DNA of 64,000 bases from Chrysomallon squamiferum (taxonomy: Eukaryota > Mollusca > Gastropoda > Neomphalida > Peltospiridae), in assembly GCA_012295275.1 (NCBI GenBank), contig CM022670.1, positions 4,181,264-4,245,263 on the forward strand, in the 5' to 3' direction. Under the pieces are notes generated by a model that did no database searches, was not told the DNA's origin, and worked only from the letters and a program-made list of their open reading frames with translations. Both the position numbers and the translations under genes were made by a program. Below, piece after piece: positions 14,342 to 26,496 of this stretch. Numbering within the stretch: the first letter of the stretch is position 1; every line of letters begins with the position of its first letter.

Positions 14342-15037
14342 ATGACTTCAGGAAAATCAGTCAACAAAAGTTTAAAAATTCCAAAGAAGATCGAACTGAA
14401 AAAACAAATAACGTTATTTCAGTGCGTATCGATTATCGTAGGAATCATTATCGGTTCTGGAATCTTCGTATCGCCCGTGGGTATCTTGTACCACGTCCGT
14501 TCGGTGGGGATGTCCTGCGTCATGTGGGCCGTGTGCGGTTTGTATTCCGCCCTGTGCGCACTCTGTTTTGCTGAACTCGGCGCGTGCATACCCGAGTCTG
14601 GAGGCGAGTACGTCTACATCAACCGTGCATTCGGCGACGTCCCTGCCTTCCTCTGCTGCTGGGTGAACTTCATCATAGTGTGTCCAGTAGGCGTGGCAGC
14701 GTCCTGTCTTGTGTTTGCAACCTACGTTCTCAGACCCGTGTTTCCTGACTGCGATCCTCCTCCTGAAGCTATAAGACTTTTGGCTGCTTTAGTTATATGT
14801 AAGTCGTCACTACGCTGTTAGTACTACTACTGCTGTTACTATTGCTGCTCCTTTTCCTTCTTCTACTATCACTACCACTGCTGCTACTATATTACTGCTA
14901 CTACTACTACTACTATACTACTATTCTTCAACAAATTATTACTACTATTCTGTTACCACTATTATATTCTTGACAAAGAAAAATTCTGTTTTCCTTTAGT
15001 ATTTTCCTTTGTTTCTACATGCATATATACATGAGAG

Positions 15038-15135
<98 letters not shown>

Positions 15136-15759
15136 TACTCATATGTATTATTAAAAATATGTTCTACAGCTAAATAATTAAACTGACAAGTTTGGCACAA
15201 TATGATAAAATAATTTATTCGGCTACAACAACAATGTATTTTCACAGATCATTTGGTTACCTTGATAATGAATATATATCACTGAATATGTATGCATACA
15301 CGTAGACATGCATGTGTTCTCACGCACACACAAAAACACCCGCACACCTACATAGGCACATAAAAAAACATTAACATTTTGCTATGTAAATTTTCTATTT
15401 AATATTGCTAAACTTGAGATGCTTTGCCGTATTTTATTTCTCAGTCAACAAGCTTTTTAAACGAAAGTAACTAGACTGTTTGAAATGAGGCAAAACCTTA
15501 ATCGCCGAGAGGAGCGGGGCAAAATAAGTCAGTTATGTTTTTCATCGCAACGATGTCGGTAGACTTCAAACGGTAACCGTAGATATAAACGAATTCATTC
15601 AGTGGATATCATTTCTATCAGAATAGAGATTTATATTTTATAGTTTTTATATAAAATCTTTGTTTAATTTTTTTTTTTTTTTTTTAAACTACATATAATT
15701 TTTTTTAAATTTCAATTTCGGTAAGAGGCATTTACATCACTTGCCTCAATGTAGTTACG

Positions 15760-15804
<45 letters not shown>

Positions 15805-17095
15805 GACTAAATTTAAATATTATGACATTAATATGATCGTTTTATGGTTAACAAAAGTCTTTATAGACCATAAATTTAAATGTAAAAGAATATGTAATAA
15901 CTATATCGTAGACATGATCACCTATAAAATTCAGTTCAAAATAATAAACTGTATAGATATTAAAATATTAGGATTAAATGTATAAACGGAGATGGTTAGG
16001 CTGAAAAAAAAATGCTGATTCAGGTTGTAAAACTGCTGATTCAGGCGAGGAAAACTTTATCTCGAAGCGGCTCAACATCGGAAGGGAAATTAGGCTGGAC
16101 ATTTAGAAAGTCACATTCTGCCCATCACTGTTTTAAATAATAGAATGAGTTTATCATATTCATCAGCTTGGTCGCTAGTCTCTGTATACCGCATACATGT
16201 ACCTTACAGACAATGATACCTACACCGCCGTGTCTTCACACAAATACTGACTGACAAATGAAAGACATATTTTTCTATTTAGACGCATGAAAACAAATTA
16301 TAACATTCATTTTTTTATATGCACACGAACACTAATATACAGACATCGCAATACATTCACTCACACATATACTCTAAAACATAATCGTAGTCTCACACAC
16401 GCACACATATGTATGCACGTTCATTAGCGCCATCTTCGTTTTTTTTTTTAATTTTTTTTTACCATATTAGTAGTTATATTAAAGGTAATCACGAATTACT
16501 TTGCTTCGAACTTTTGTAGGTGTGTTTTTCATTTCCGCACTAGAGTCAGACAGCAACAAATACCTTCCCTGACCACCATGAACAAAACACTTAGACGTGC
16601 ATACGAACAAACACATAAAAATGTGCATACGAATTAACATATAAAACGTGCATTCGGACCAACACGTAAAAACGTACATTCAAACACATAAAAACGTCCG
16701 TAGAAATAAACACATAAAAACGTACATACGAACCAACACATACAAACTTGCACACTATCAAACACAGAAAAACGTACGTACGAACAAATACATAAAAACG
16801 TACATACAAATAAACTCATTAAAACGCACAAACGAATAAACACATATAAAGGTACCCACAACGCACCAACTGCGAATAAGAATGAAAGCTTGCTCGAAAT
16901 CCCGTTTCTTTATCGGTCGTAAAGAAAATTAACCAAATATTTTCTTCTATTTCAGCGCTGTTGATCTCATTAAACTGTATCAATGTTAAATGGGCCACCA
17001 AAGTTCAGATAGTGATAACTGGAAGTAAACTAATCGCGCTGTGTATCATCATCTCTACAGGAGTTGTTTGGTTAGCTAATGGTAATACTAATAAC

Positions 17096-17141
<46 letters not shown>

Positions 17142-17248
17142 CACATTCACGCACATATATATATATATATATAAATAAATAAACACACATACACATTTTT
17201 TAAAAAGGGTAGGAGAAATTTCTTTTTTAGCCATTTAAAAATATTTTA

Positions 17249-17279
<31 letters not shown>

Positions 17280-17370
17280 TAGACATACAGACAAACACAC
17301 ATATGTATCTATCTCTATCTCTCTCTCTCTATATATATATATATCTCTCTCTCTCTCACACACATATATA

Positions 17371-17408
<38 letters not shown>

Positions 17409-17763
17409 CACATATACGAACGATTGTTTAAAGATTCTTCCATGCTGTAATTTTCAGGACATGTAGAACATTTTCAGTCTTCATTTGAAGGAAGTGACTT
17501 CAGTGCCAGTGCAGTGGCCATTGCGTTTTATTCTGGATTCTGGGCTTTTGGAGGATGGTGAGTTGATGCATACACACACATACCCGCACATTATTAACGC
17601 GTTGTTTTAATATGTATAGATTAAGAGAAGATTAACTGTATATAAATATTACTATTATCTGTGTTATTTGTAAGATAACTGAATCTGGTTGTCTTTAAAT
17701 ACATCTTTTCTTTACTGATTAGTAATGCATCATAACATACATTCAATTTGGGAAGCCGATTTA

Positions 17764-17850
<87 letters not shown>

Positions 17851-18550
17851 CACTATTATTTTATTACTGTTGTTGCTATTATTGATGAAACTACTGCTAT
17901 GATGACGTCATCGTCGTCGAAATTATACAATAATATTTACATTTTGTTTCAGGAGCTACTTGAATTTTTTAGCAGACGAAGTGGTTGATCCTCACAGGTA
18001 AGCCGAAGAGTCTGGCTTGACTCAAACCTCCATCGTCTAGCTGATCTTCCTCTACTCATGAATATGTCTTTTCAATCAGGGGTTCGCAAACTTTCTGATC
18101 TGGCAGTATGGCCGCACAAATTTCACTGTGATTACGTAATATCTGAACGCGCAACGTATGTAATTTGAACCTCTGTGACTTAAAATGCTGCATATAAATA
18201 ATGGATTCGACATCATTTCTCTATGATTCCCATTAAAGTCAAAATAAAACAGTTATTAATTTTATTTATTACATTTATTAAATAACAACTTTAAAACTGT
18301 CAGATCAAAAAATGAATACTGGACGCCTTGTTGTGTACGGCATCTGACGGTCATAGGAAACTGATGGAGTAAAAGTGTTTATAATGACATGCAGGCCTCG
18401 TTATATTTCAAATGAGACGTTAAATGTGATGAGGCGACATCCTTCTCACGGCCGCAGGTTGCGCACCCCTGTTTTAAATAAATCCAGTATTCTTTATAAT
18501 TACAATAACAGCTTTTTATTATTATTATTATTTTGATTTACTTTTATTAT

Positions 18551-18603
<53 letters not shown>

Positions 18604-21600
18604 ATTTTGATATGAGCTGCATTTGGTTTCAGAAATCTTCCAAAGGCGATAATTATTTCCATGGTAATTGTGACGTCAGTTTACATCACCACAAACATCG
18701 CGTATTTCGCTGTCCTGACTCCGGCAGAAGTGTTAAAATCATCAGCAGTAGCTGTTGTAAGTTTTATCTCAACTTTATACATGTAAAACATCGACTTTAT
18801 TAATCACATATGTGTTAAAATCATCAGCAGTAGCTGTTGTAAGTTTTATCTCAACTTTATACATGTAAAACATCGACTTTACCTATCAGATATGTGTTAA
18901 AATCATCAGCAGTAGCTGTTGTAAGTTTTATCTCAACTTTATACATGTAAAACATCGACTTTATTAATCACATATGTGTTAAAATCATCAGCAGTAGCTG
19001 TTGTAAGTTTTATCTCAACTTTAACATGTAAAACATCGACTTTACCTATCAGATATGTGTTAAAATCATCAGCAGTAGCTGTTGTAAGTTTTATCTCAAC
19101 TTTATACATGTAAAACATCGACTTTATTAATCAGACGTGTTAAAATCATCAGCAGTAGCTGTTGTAAGTTTTATCTCAACTTTATACATGTAAAACATCG
19201 ACTTTACCTATCAGATATGTGTTAAAATCATCAGCAGTAGCTGTTGTAAGTTTTATCTCAACTTTATACATGTAAAACATCGACTTTATTAATCAGAAGT
19301 GTTAAAATCATCAGCAGTAGCTGTTGTAAGTTTTATCTCAACTTTATACATGTAAAACATCGACTTTATTAATCACATATGTGTTAAAATCATCAGCAGT
19401 TGCAGTTGTAAGTTTTATTTCAACTTTATACATGTAAAACATCAACTTTATCAATCAGACGTGTTAAAATCATCAGCAGTGACAATTGCAAGTTTCAACT
19501 CAGCTTTATACACGTAAAAACATCGACTTTATCAGCCAGGTACGAGTCTACAGAAACTGAATGTTCGAACAAGTCTGTATCATTAGCAGAACATCCATAA
19601 CTATAACAAAAATAAGAAAAATAAGAAGAAGAAAAAAAAAAATTAATAATAAACTAATTTATACGCACATTTGTATTATATATTTTTCTCCAGACTTTCA
19701 GTCAACAGACACTCTCTGTACTGCAGTATATAATGCCTGTCCTCATAGCCGCCTCAGTGATTGGAGGAATTAACGGAAGTTGTCTTTCCATGTCTAGGTG
19801 AGTATCGAGTCCAGATTTAGGGGTAATGGGTCACCTTAGCAACAGTCAGAAATAGTTCACGTTCTTATTGCTAAGTTCTGTTAACAAGTGCCAAACAGAT
19901 CCTTTTCGTTTTCATAAAAATTCGATATATCTAATCATAACATCAGTTGTTTAAATTATTATTTCGAAAAGAAGAAAATGGCGTATGATATATTTAATAT
20001 ATTTAATTTTATATAATAATAATAATAATAATAATAGAATAAAAATAAAAAATATATATAAATATATATATATATATAAAATATAAAATAAAATAAAATA
20101 AATAAAATTCTAGTTTATATAATCGTTAAGTGTAATCATTTGCATGAAGTCTTTCTCTGTTTCTCTATTTATTTTGTCCTCATATATAATTATGTGTGTA
20201 TGACGCCATAACTATATCTTAAAAAAAAAAAAATATAAAAATAAAAAATAAAAAAAAAAAAAAAAAAAAAGTTGGCCTCTTCAATCGACTTACAGAAAAA
20301 GAAAAAAAAAACGAATTTCTTCCTTTCGTTTTTGTTTTTTGTTTTTTTTCCCCCTGTAAGTCGATTTATTAAGCACAGATGTTCAGAATTTTAAAAGAAT
20401 ACAATTATGTGCGAACAAAAGATCGTAACTGACTTCTGAAATTCGGATCACAGTCTTTTTTAATCTTCTATTTTATTTCTGTTAAATTAACTTTCTTCTT
20501 TCAGGTTGTTCTACGTAGGAGCTAAAAACAGTCATCTCCCCTTCGTCGTTTCAATGATCACAAAAAACCAGTTGACTCCCGCACCGTCGCTCATTATTAT
20601 AGTAAGAAACGTCTCTTTCATTTTCTGTAGGAATCTTACTAGTGCTAGTATGAAATATCATGTATTTTTCCCAGAGATTTTTTCCATAATAAATTAGTAT
20701 ATAATAATTATTACAACGTCAACCACAATCTCTCCTTGTTTTACTGACAAACGTATATCTGAAGTCACAGCATAATATTAATTATTATTTAAAGCAAAAT
20801 GCTTTTGTAACTCTTTTACTTAGTCGAGGGATGTATAATTCAGTCTCTAAAATTAATAATGATGATAATAATACTGATGATGATGATGATGGTGATGATG
20901 ATAAAGTAATAATATCTTATATTAATAATGGTTGTTAAAAAATCGCCGACCTGTTTTCCTTCATTTATTATTTCATTGATTCATTGTTTCATCCATTACG
21001 ATTTATTTCATTATTTTCCACCTCTGTTCTCTTTTCAGATGATTCTTGTGCTTATAATGCAGAATTTTGAAAAAATCTTTTATCTCATAGAGATGATGGG
21101 TTTCAGTTTCGCCACTATTCTGACCACTGTCCTTGCTGGACAGATATATCTACGCTGGAAAGAACCGGATCTGCAACGACCTATGTTAAAAGAACCGGAT
21201 CTGCATCGACCTATAAAGGTTAAATATTTCGATTATCACCCTTGTTATAAAATGTTTTACATAATAATTATGTTTAATACACTGACATTTTAAAAGAAGA
21301 TAATTAGGAAAAGGTATATAGCATTAGACATAGCTGCAAATTTAAACCAATGTCCACCTATATGACTGTTTGATTTGGAGTTGATTCCACGCGAAGACAA
21401 GCGGCATACGTCACTGCTATAATAGGAAAGTCAGTGCGAATTCAGTTTTAAACACATTTATATTTATTCATGTTTCTCATCTTTATATGTATAACAATGG
21501 GTATCCTTTAATCATATGATGATCATATTTATATTATACTTTAGAATGAGAATATTGTTTTCGAAATTATTTTACTTTCTTCTTACTATTATCTTTTATC

Positions 21601-22255
21601 TTACATCTCTATAAAGATTATTTATTATTACTACTTTTTTTTTTTTAAATTATTTTATTTGCAGCTTCATCTTTCTATTCCCATTTTCTTGCTTTTGGTA
21701 AGTGTTGCTTTGTGGATTCTTACTGTGTACCAGAAACCTAACGAAAGTCTAATGACTATAGGAATCATGTGTCTAGGATTACCTGTCTACGTGTTTGGTG
21801 TCTACTGGAATAAACCAGCTGCATTAAGAAAAACAATAGGTAGGCATACACACGTTGGGAGTTCTTTATCCGAATTTTTGTCAGAATAAGATTATAAGAA
21901 AAAAAAATCGAATTTCATTTATGTCATTATACGAACTGGTCTGTAGAATTGTTATTATTATTTTATTTTAATTTTTTTTTTTTTTTAATTTATCTATAAT
22001 ATTTTGGGCATAAAATAAAGTTTGTGTATGCAAAACAAACAGAAAAAATGGACGCTTTTACTGTTTCTGCTGCTTTTCGGATTTAGGAATTTAGGATAAG
22101 GGATGTTCAGCCTGTATTAAAACAAATGACAAATGGGCAGGTATACCTTTGCTGGATAGATGATTTTGAAAATTTATTATACTTAACCCTGAGTCAGATT
22201 AAGATATGACAACTTTTAAAATTTGGATAAATACAAACATACATTCATGGACACA

Positions 22256-22291
<36 letters not shown>

Positions 22292-22450
22292 AAATTAATT
22301 TTAAAAATAGATCCCGTAAAAGGTTTTAAAAGAAGGCGATATGTTGGAATTTACACAAAGACTAATTTACTGTTATTTATTTCAACAGAGAAGTTCACGA
22401 TTTCTGTACAGAAGCTGCTGCTTGTTGTTCCTGCAGACAATGATATATGA
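14342..22450 (+). CDS. SLC7-family heteromeric amino-acid transporter light subunit, b(0,+)AT-like
   Basis: Ten exons join in frame to 489 codons plus stop: 14342-14798, 16956-17081, 17458-17557, 17953-17997, 18633-18756, 19694-19797, 20505-20601, 21039-21218, 21665-21839 and 22389-22450. A TGA in frame just upstream fixes the ATG. TM1 carries the substrate-binding GSGIF motif (residues 38-42, in GIIIGSGIFVSP), and CFAELG follows at about 75-80. Cys137 in FPDCDPPPE matches the Cys that LAT-type light chains use for the disulphide to the SLC3 heavy chain. INVKWATKVQ, GFWAFGGWSYLNF and INGSCLS are further family blocks. The length (about 487 in human SLC7A9) and a C-terminus with VVP followed by an acidic residue favour b(0,+)AT over the LAT or y+LAT types, but subtype and substrate are inferred. 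Inferred role: plasma-membrane exchange of neutral or cationic amino acids. Oddities are described separately: a donor-site array after exon 5, a 10-residue duplication in exon 8 and a hAT insertion in intron 4. Confidence 0.93.
15051..15132 (+). repeat. (GA)41 microsatellite in SLC7 intron 1
   Basis: A perfect 82-nt GA dinucleotide run. It is complementary to the 82-nt (TC)41 in intron 3 of the same transcript. Confidence 0.95.
16585..16860 (+). repeat. ~30-bp minisatellite in SLC7 intron 1
   Basis: About nine imperfect copies of a unit near 30 bp, built on acacataaaaacgtacatac. Chance open frames on both strands give repetitive peptides. They should not be taken as genes. Confidence 0.75.
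17085..17405 (+). repeat. Simple-repeat cluster in SLC7 intron 2
   Basis: (AAT)n at about 17093-17139, a (TA)n patch at 17156-17172, GA/GACA runs near 17251-17282, then CT and TA dinucleotide runs to 17405. They fill nearly all of the 376-nt intron between exons 2 and 3. Confidence 0.85.
17767..17848 (+). repeat. (TC)41 microsatellite in SLC7 intron 3
   Basis: A perfect 82-nt TC run, about 210 nt downstream of exon 3 and 105 nt upstream of exon 4. It is the complement of the (GA)41 in intron 1. Confidence 0.95.
18077..18471 (+). mobile_element. Non-autonomous hAT-type DNA transposon
   Basis: A 395-bp element in SLC7 intron 4. Its ends are CAGGGGTTCGCAAACTT and, reversed on the right, CAGGGGTGCGCAACCTG, the CAGGGGT...CA form typical of hAT superfamily termini. 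It is flanked by an 8-bp direct repeat, TTTTCAAT at 18069-18076 and TTTTAAAT at 18472-18479, with 7 of 8 matching. This fits the 8-bp target duplication of hAT elements. There is no ORF inside, so it is a MITE-like copy. Confidence 0.75.
18548..18600 (+). repeat. TA/ATT simple repeats before SLC7 exon 5
   Basis: An (AT)n run of about 35 nt at 18560-18595, preceded by ATT repeats, ends about 35 nt upstream of the exon 5 acceptor at 18631-18632. Confidence 0.8.
18730..19540 (+). repeat. Ten-copy tandem array of the SLC7 exon 5 / 5' splice site junction
   Basis: The unit is 80-82 bp. It consists of the last 27 nt of exon 5, the GTAAGT donor and about 50 nt of intron. Copies start at 18730, 18812, 18894, 18976, 19057, 19137, 19219, 19299, 19381 and 19461. 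Copies 1-9 keep GTAAGT 27 nt in, with the GT at 18757, 18839, 18921, 19003, 19084, 19164, 19246, 19326 and 19408; copy 10 has GCAAGT (19488). Through copies 1-7 the unit tails alternate between ttattaatca and acctatcaga forms, so spread was probably by dimers; copy 8 breaks the alternation. Only the first junction joins to a complete exon. Use of a later donor would retain intron sequence with an in-frame TAA 31 nt past the first junction. Confidence 0.93.
21159..21218 (+). repeat. In-frame 30-bp duplication at the end of SLC7 exon 8
   Basis: Two adjacent 30-nt units, 21159-21188 and 21189-21218, encode KEPDLQRPML and KEPDLHRPIK. The second ends exactly at the exon 8 donor. Family members normally have one such K-x-P-E/D-L-x-RPIK segment in the loop after the tenth or so membrane helix. 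The extra copy lengthens that loop by ten residues. Confidence 0.85.
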
Positions 22451-22793
22451 TCGTGTGTCTTAGAGAGATTTTATGTGGTAAAACAGCACAAAACCATTTC
22501 AAGCCATGACTTCATGCGTCTGTTTTGAAATATTTTCGTGGCACAGACAGCTACGTTTAGGCTTCACGTATTTGGAAAGAAATGACATGAAGAAGAAAAG
22601 AACTTGAAGGCATTAAATATTTTAATTCAGCTGATAAATTTATAATGCAAATATATTATATACTCATGTCAATTTTTTTTTTCTTATTTTTTAAAAATTA
22701 TTATTTGTATTAGTACTACTACGACTACTACTACTGCTTTGCTACTACTACTATTATTATTATTGTTTTTGTTGTTATTGCTATTGCTATTGC

Positions 22794-22865
<72 letters not shown>

Positions 22866-23219
22866 ATAAATTTACTCCACGGGACAACTAAACATAAATG
22901 TAGAAACAAAAATATGTTAGTATGTTTGACTTTTCACAGATACTGTCAGTTTACGTAACTGATAGTAGTTTATAGAGTGATGTGCTAAAAAGCTAAACAG
23001 TTCATTAGAAGAGAATGTAAATGCATGGAACATACAGATACCACAGTAGAAACAGTTTAAGTTCACTAGTTTTCTATACATACATAAACATTTTACATAC
23101 ATACGTTCAAAACAAACATACATACAAATATACAATCTACAATACGTGTGTGTAAACATTTTACATACATACGTTCAAAACAAACATACATACAAATATA
23201 CAATCTGCGTTTGTGTGTG

Positions 23220-23267
<48 letters not shown>

Positions 23268-23717
23268 TTTTTATCATCTATATAACCGTCTTCTTTTGGT
23301 ATTACTTTCCTTTTCTTTTCTTTTTTCCATCTGTTGTCGGTCATTTATGCAATTATAAAGTGTATGCACAAAGTATAAAAATGTTTACCTCATAATGTAA
23401 TTATGTAAGCAATACAGATTTTGTTCACGAAATAAAAATATTAAAAATGTCGTTGATGCTCTATACTCGTTTATTTTCGTAATGGTGAATCTTTCTTACT
23501 GTGAAATAATTTCAAGCTTTCAAATATATTTACAGTATTTGAAGAAGAAAAAAAAAAGTAGCTTGTTAAATCTTTGCCTTCTCGAATTTGCTGATTTCTG
23601 ATTCAAATAAAATAATATTTCTAGAGGCAGTCCATTTTCAAGTAAGAACATGATCTAATTTGATAACGATAAACTGTCTGCACTGCATCCTATTTATTAA
23701 AATGTCCCTATACAAAA

Positions 23718-23796
<79 letters not shown>

Positions 23797-26384
23797 ATAT
23801 TAATTAATAATGATGATGATAATAATAATAATAGTAACATTTATTTTAAAAAATTAATAATAATGAAATAAAAAAAAAAAAAAGAGAAAAAATAATACAG
23901 TAAAAAATACTTACAAAATAAATGTAGAGCATTGACAGGAATTGGAAAAAATTCTTCTTTTATTGGTTTACACCAAAAATGTTTGCAGATGATCAAGAAT
24001 TGAAGATGTAACACACAGGCACACAGGCGTTGCAGAACTGACTATGAAAATAAAATCATTTTCATTATAAAGGAGGAAAACAAAGTTTGTTCTGTTTTCA
24101 GTAATAAGATGTAGTTGAAAATCTTTTACCGGCTCGGCACAGATAAACTTTTGTTCAAAGGAGCATACGATGTATACCACAATAAAGAGCAATATCTTCT
24201 CTTTTCAGTCACTGTTTCTTTTTGTTTTGATGAAAGTGTGCGACTTTTATATTTTTTATTATTTTTAATAAGGCGTGGCATTCCTTCCTAAACGTCGGAA
24301 AGTACGCATGGTTTTGTTTCCACCCTCCCGCTTATAATTCGTTTCATCTAAAATAGATTTCCCTGCAAAACATGTTTTTCTTTTCTGAACTGTCAAAATT
24401 TTGTTTCGGAATCCAAGAAAACAAGTTTTTTGAATGGAAAAATCTATCTTTTCCCATAAATTTTCACCAATCAAGTATAATTTCTGAAAAAAGCAATTTT
24501 TTAATATTCTAATGAACACGGGGATTATTCTGATACGGTCACTGCGAGATCGTTAAAGATAGTCACTCGTGGTCAGAAATGAAAGTCAACATCAATCTGT
24601 GTTCTCATTAAGCTCGTGGATGGGAAAGGGTTGTAGAGGAAACTAAGAGCGACGAACCTGTATGAAGAGACTTACTTTGAAAAATAACAGAATGAAGCAG
24701 TACATGAATAGGTAAGAATTAAAAAAAAAAAAAAAAAAACACAAAAAAACATCAACAACGAAAATAAAAAAATAAATAAAAAACCAGTTGAGCTCCTGAT
24801 GTTAAAAAATAATTATCGTTGTGATTCGGATTTTAATCAGTTTCAGTTTAAACATTATTAGTTTGTTTTGGGCCTATATTTCCATTCGTTCTGGTGACTA
24901 ATTGCATAGGTGTTGATAAAAAGTTTTCTTATATATAAAAATCGAGGTGAAGGAAATGAAAAGAAAAAGCTTTTTGGCGAGGACCTTACAAACTGGCACG
25001 TATTGAAAGTTATCAGATGTTAACATCAAGAACTTGATAATTCCCTTGAGATACACAAACTAGAATATACTTAGCTTTATAAACAAAATTCTCTGTCAGA
25101 ATAAGTTTGTTAATCTTCCCCTGCAGATGATTCAGTTATTTGACCCCATCCCAAATCGATTCTTGGAAAAAAAAGTCACAGGACAATAATATACATATTC
25201 TGAATAATATATATAGATGAAACACGTGTTCTTTAATTTTAATGTTCGTGGTTTAAGCGGATTTCCACCACAACTTCGTTTCGCGAGTTGCATGTTTTGG
25301 TATACATGAACCCCTCATAACAGATTTTGTTACCACCCTTATTGCTACGAATAACTTCCATATTAAACATACATCTGATACTAGAGAAGCTGGAGAATAT
25401 ATAGTGAAATACATTTTAACCTGGGACATTTTATAAATCATTTACAATAGGAAGCCCTTAGTTTAAATCTATCCTAATCACTAAGCTAAACCCAAGCTAG
25501 ACCCAATATGAAGCCCCTTTCTTTAATCTAGCCTAATCAGTAAGCTTAAGAATTACCCCATGCATACTATGATGCAAGATTCAATATACTACAAACTCAT
25601 ACATTTTGTGAATTGTTTCGTGTGACTTTTCTTCCTGTACTAAACTCTGACTTTTTTCTCCCAGTCACCCCCAAATCAACCTATGCTACACTGTTTGTGT
25701 CTTGTAACATCTCTTTACACAGATTTTTCCTTCTGAATGAAATGCAGTTTGAATTATAAAAATCTGATTTTAAAGTGCTGACAGGAAACAGTCAAAATAC
25801 CAACTAATTTGGGGGCTTAAGAGTCCTTTTGGGGAGCTGCTAGTTCATATGTAAGCAAGGGTTGAATCTGGAAAAAATTAAACATTATCTATGTTAAATG
25901 CTTAAAATATGTGCATTTTCATTCTTTTGTGTATGCATCTGTGAACGATATAAACTTGCAAATTAAGGGTTTTCTGTAAACGGTGTTTTTTAAAGAAAAT
26001 TATTATAATATTTTTTACTGAAAAATCGGAGAATATTATTTAAACATAACTTGTTTTTAATAAACATTTTTAATGGGTTAGAAATTGTCATACAGGATAA
26101 ATCGACATTGTCCTTCATAAAAACAAGAAAAGTATATATATAAAAGCCTTGTTTGAGTGAATAGATGTTTTAGAAGAAAGTTCTAAAAAATATTCTTAAT
26201 AATGACGAAGACCGTGGTGCGCAATTTTTATTATTATGATTAGGAAGGTGCGCGTTATTTTGCGCTGCTGAAATCCATGGGCACTTGGCATGCGGTGGGT
26301 GGCATGGTACAACCGTGCAACATAAAAAAGATGGTATCTGAAAAATGTATTTTATTAATTATTTTTTTTTTCCCCAAATATTAG
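22451..26384. other. SLC7 3' UTR and repeat-rich spacer
   Basis: No convincing gene. It holds (ATT)n at 22793-22863 and a 68-bp tandem duplication at about 23088-23206 followed by (GT)n to 23266. It also holds (AAAT)n at 23716-23798, poly-A at 24719-24739 and an imperfect direct repeat of about 60 bp at 25450-25550 (tctaNcctaatcaNtaagct). AATAAA at 23431-23436 is a possible polyadenylation signal, but the true SLC7 3' end is unclear. Short open frames on the - strand, such as the one at 24265-24519, have no recognisable content. Confidence 0.55.
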
Positions 26385-26496
26385 TGATAACAGAATTCTA
26401 CCAAACGTCATTAATAAATGCGACAGCTTTTGCATTCGTCTCAGTGTTAGTCTTTTACGGGTTTTCAATGGACCTGCTGACCGCAATGAATGATGG
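26385..26496 (+). CDS. Orphan exon encoding a hydrophobic segment
   Basis: A T-rich tract and AG (26383-26384) precede an open stretch that ends at gatg|gtaaat. The frame encodes ITEFYQTSLINA, then a 16-20 residue hydrophobic run (AFAFVSVLVFYGFSMDLL), then TAMND. This looks like one membrane helix with polar ends. Its phase does not fit the SLC7 exons, nor the first UBE3A exon found at 28047. It could be an alternative or relict exon, part of an undetected small gene, or chance. I do not recognise the family. Confidence 0.3.

Noticed and set aside
16591-16861. Overlapping open frames on both strands with repeated KTYIRTN/FVRTYV peptides
   Set aside because: Periodicity of a ~30-bp minisatellite within an SLC7 intron.
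18730-19540. Regularly spaced repeats that look like a CRISPR array
   Set aside because: The host is a eukaryote, units are contiguous 80-82 bp copies without unique spacers, and the repeat is recognisably an exon/intron junction.
24265-24519. 84-residue - strand open frame
   Set aside because: AT-rich, no homology I recognise, no supporting splice sites or conserved motif.
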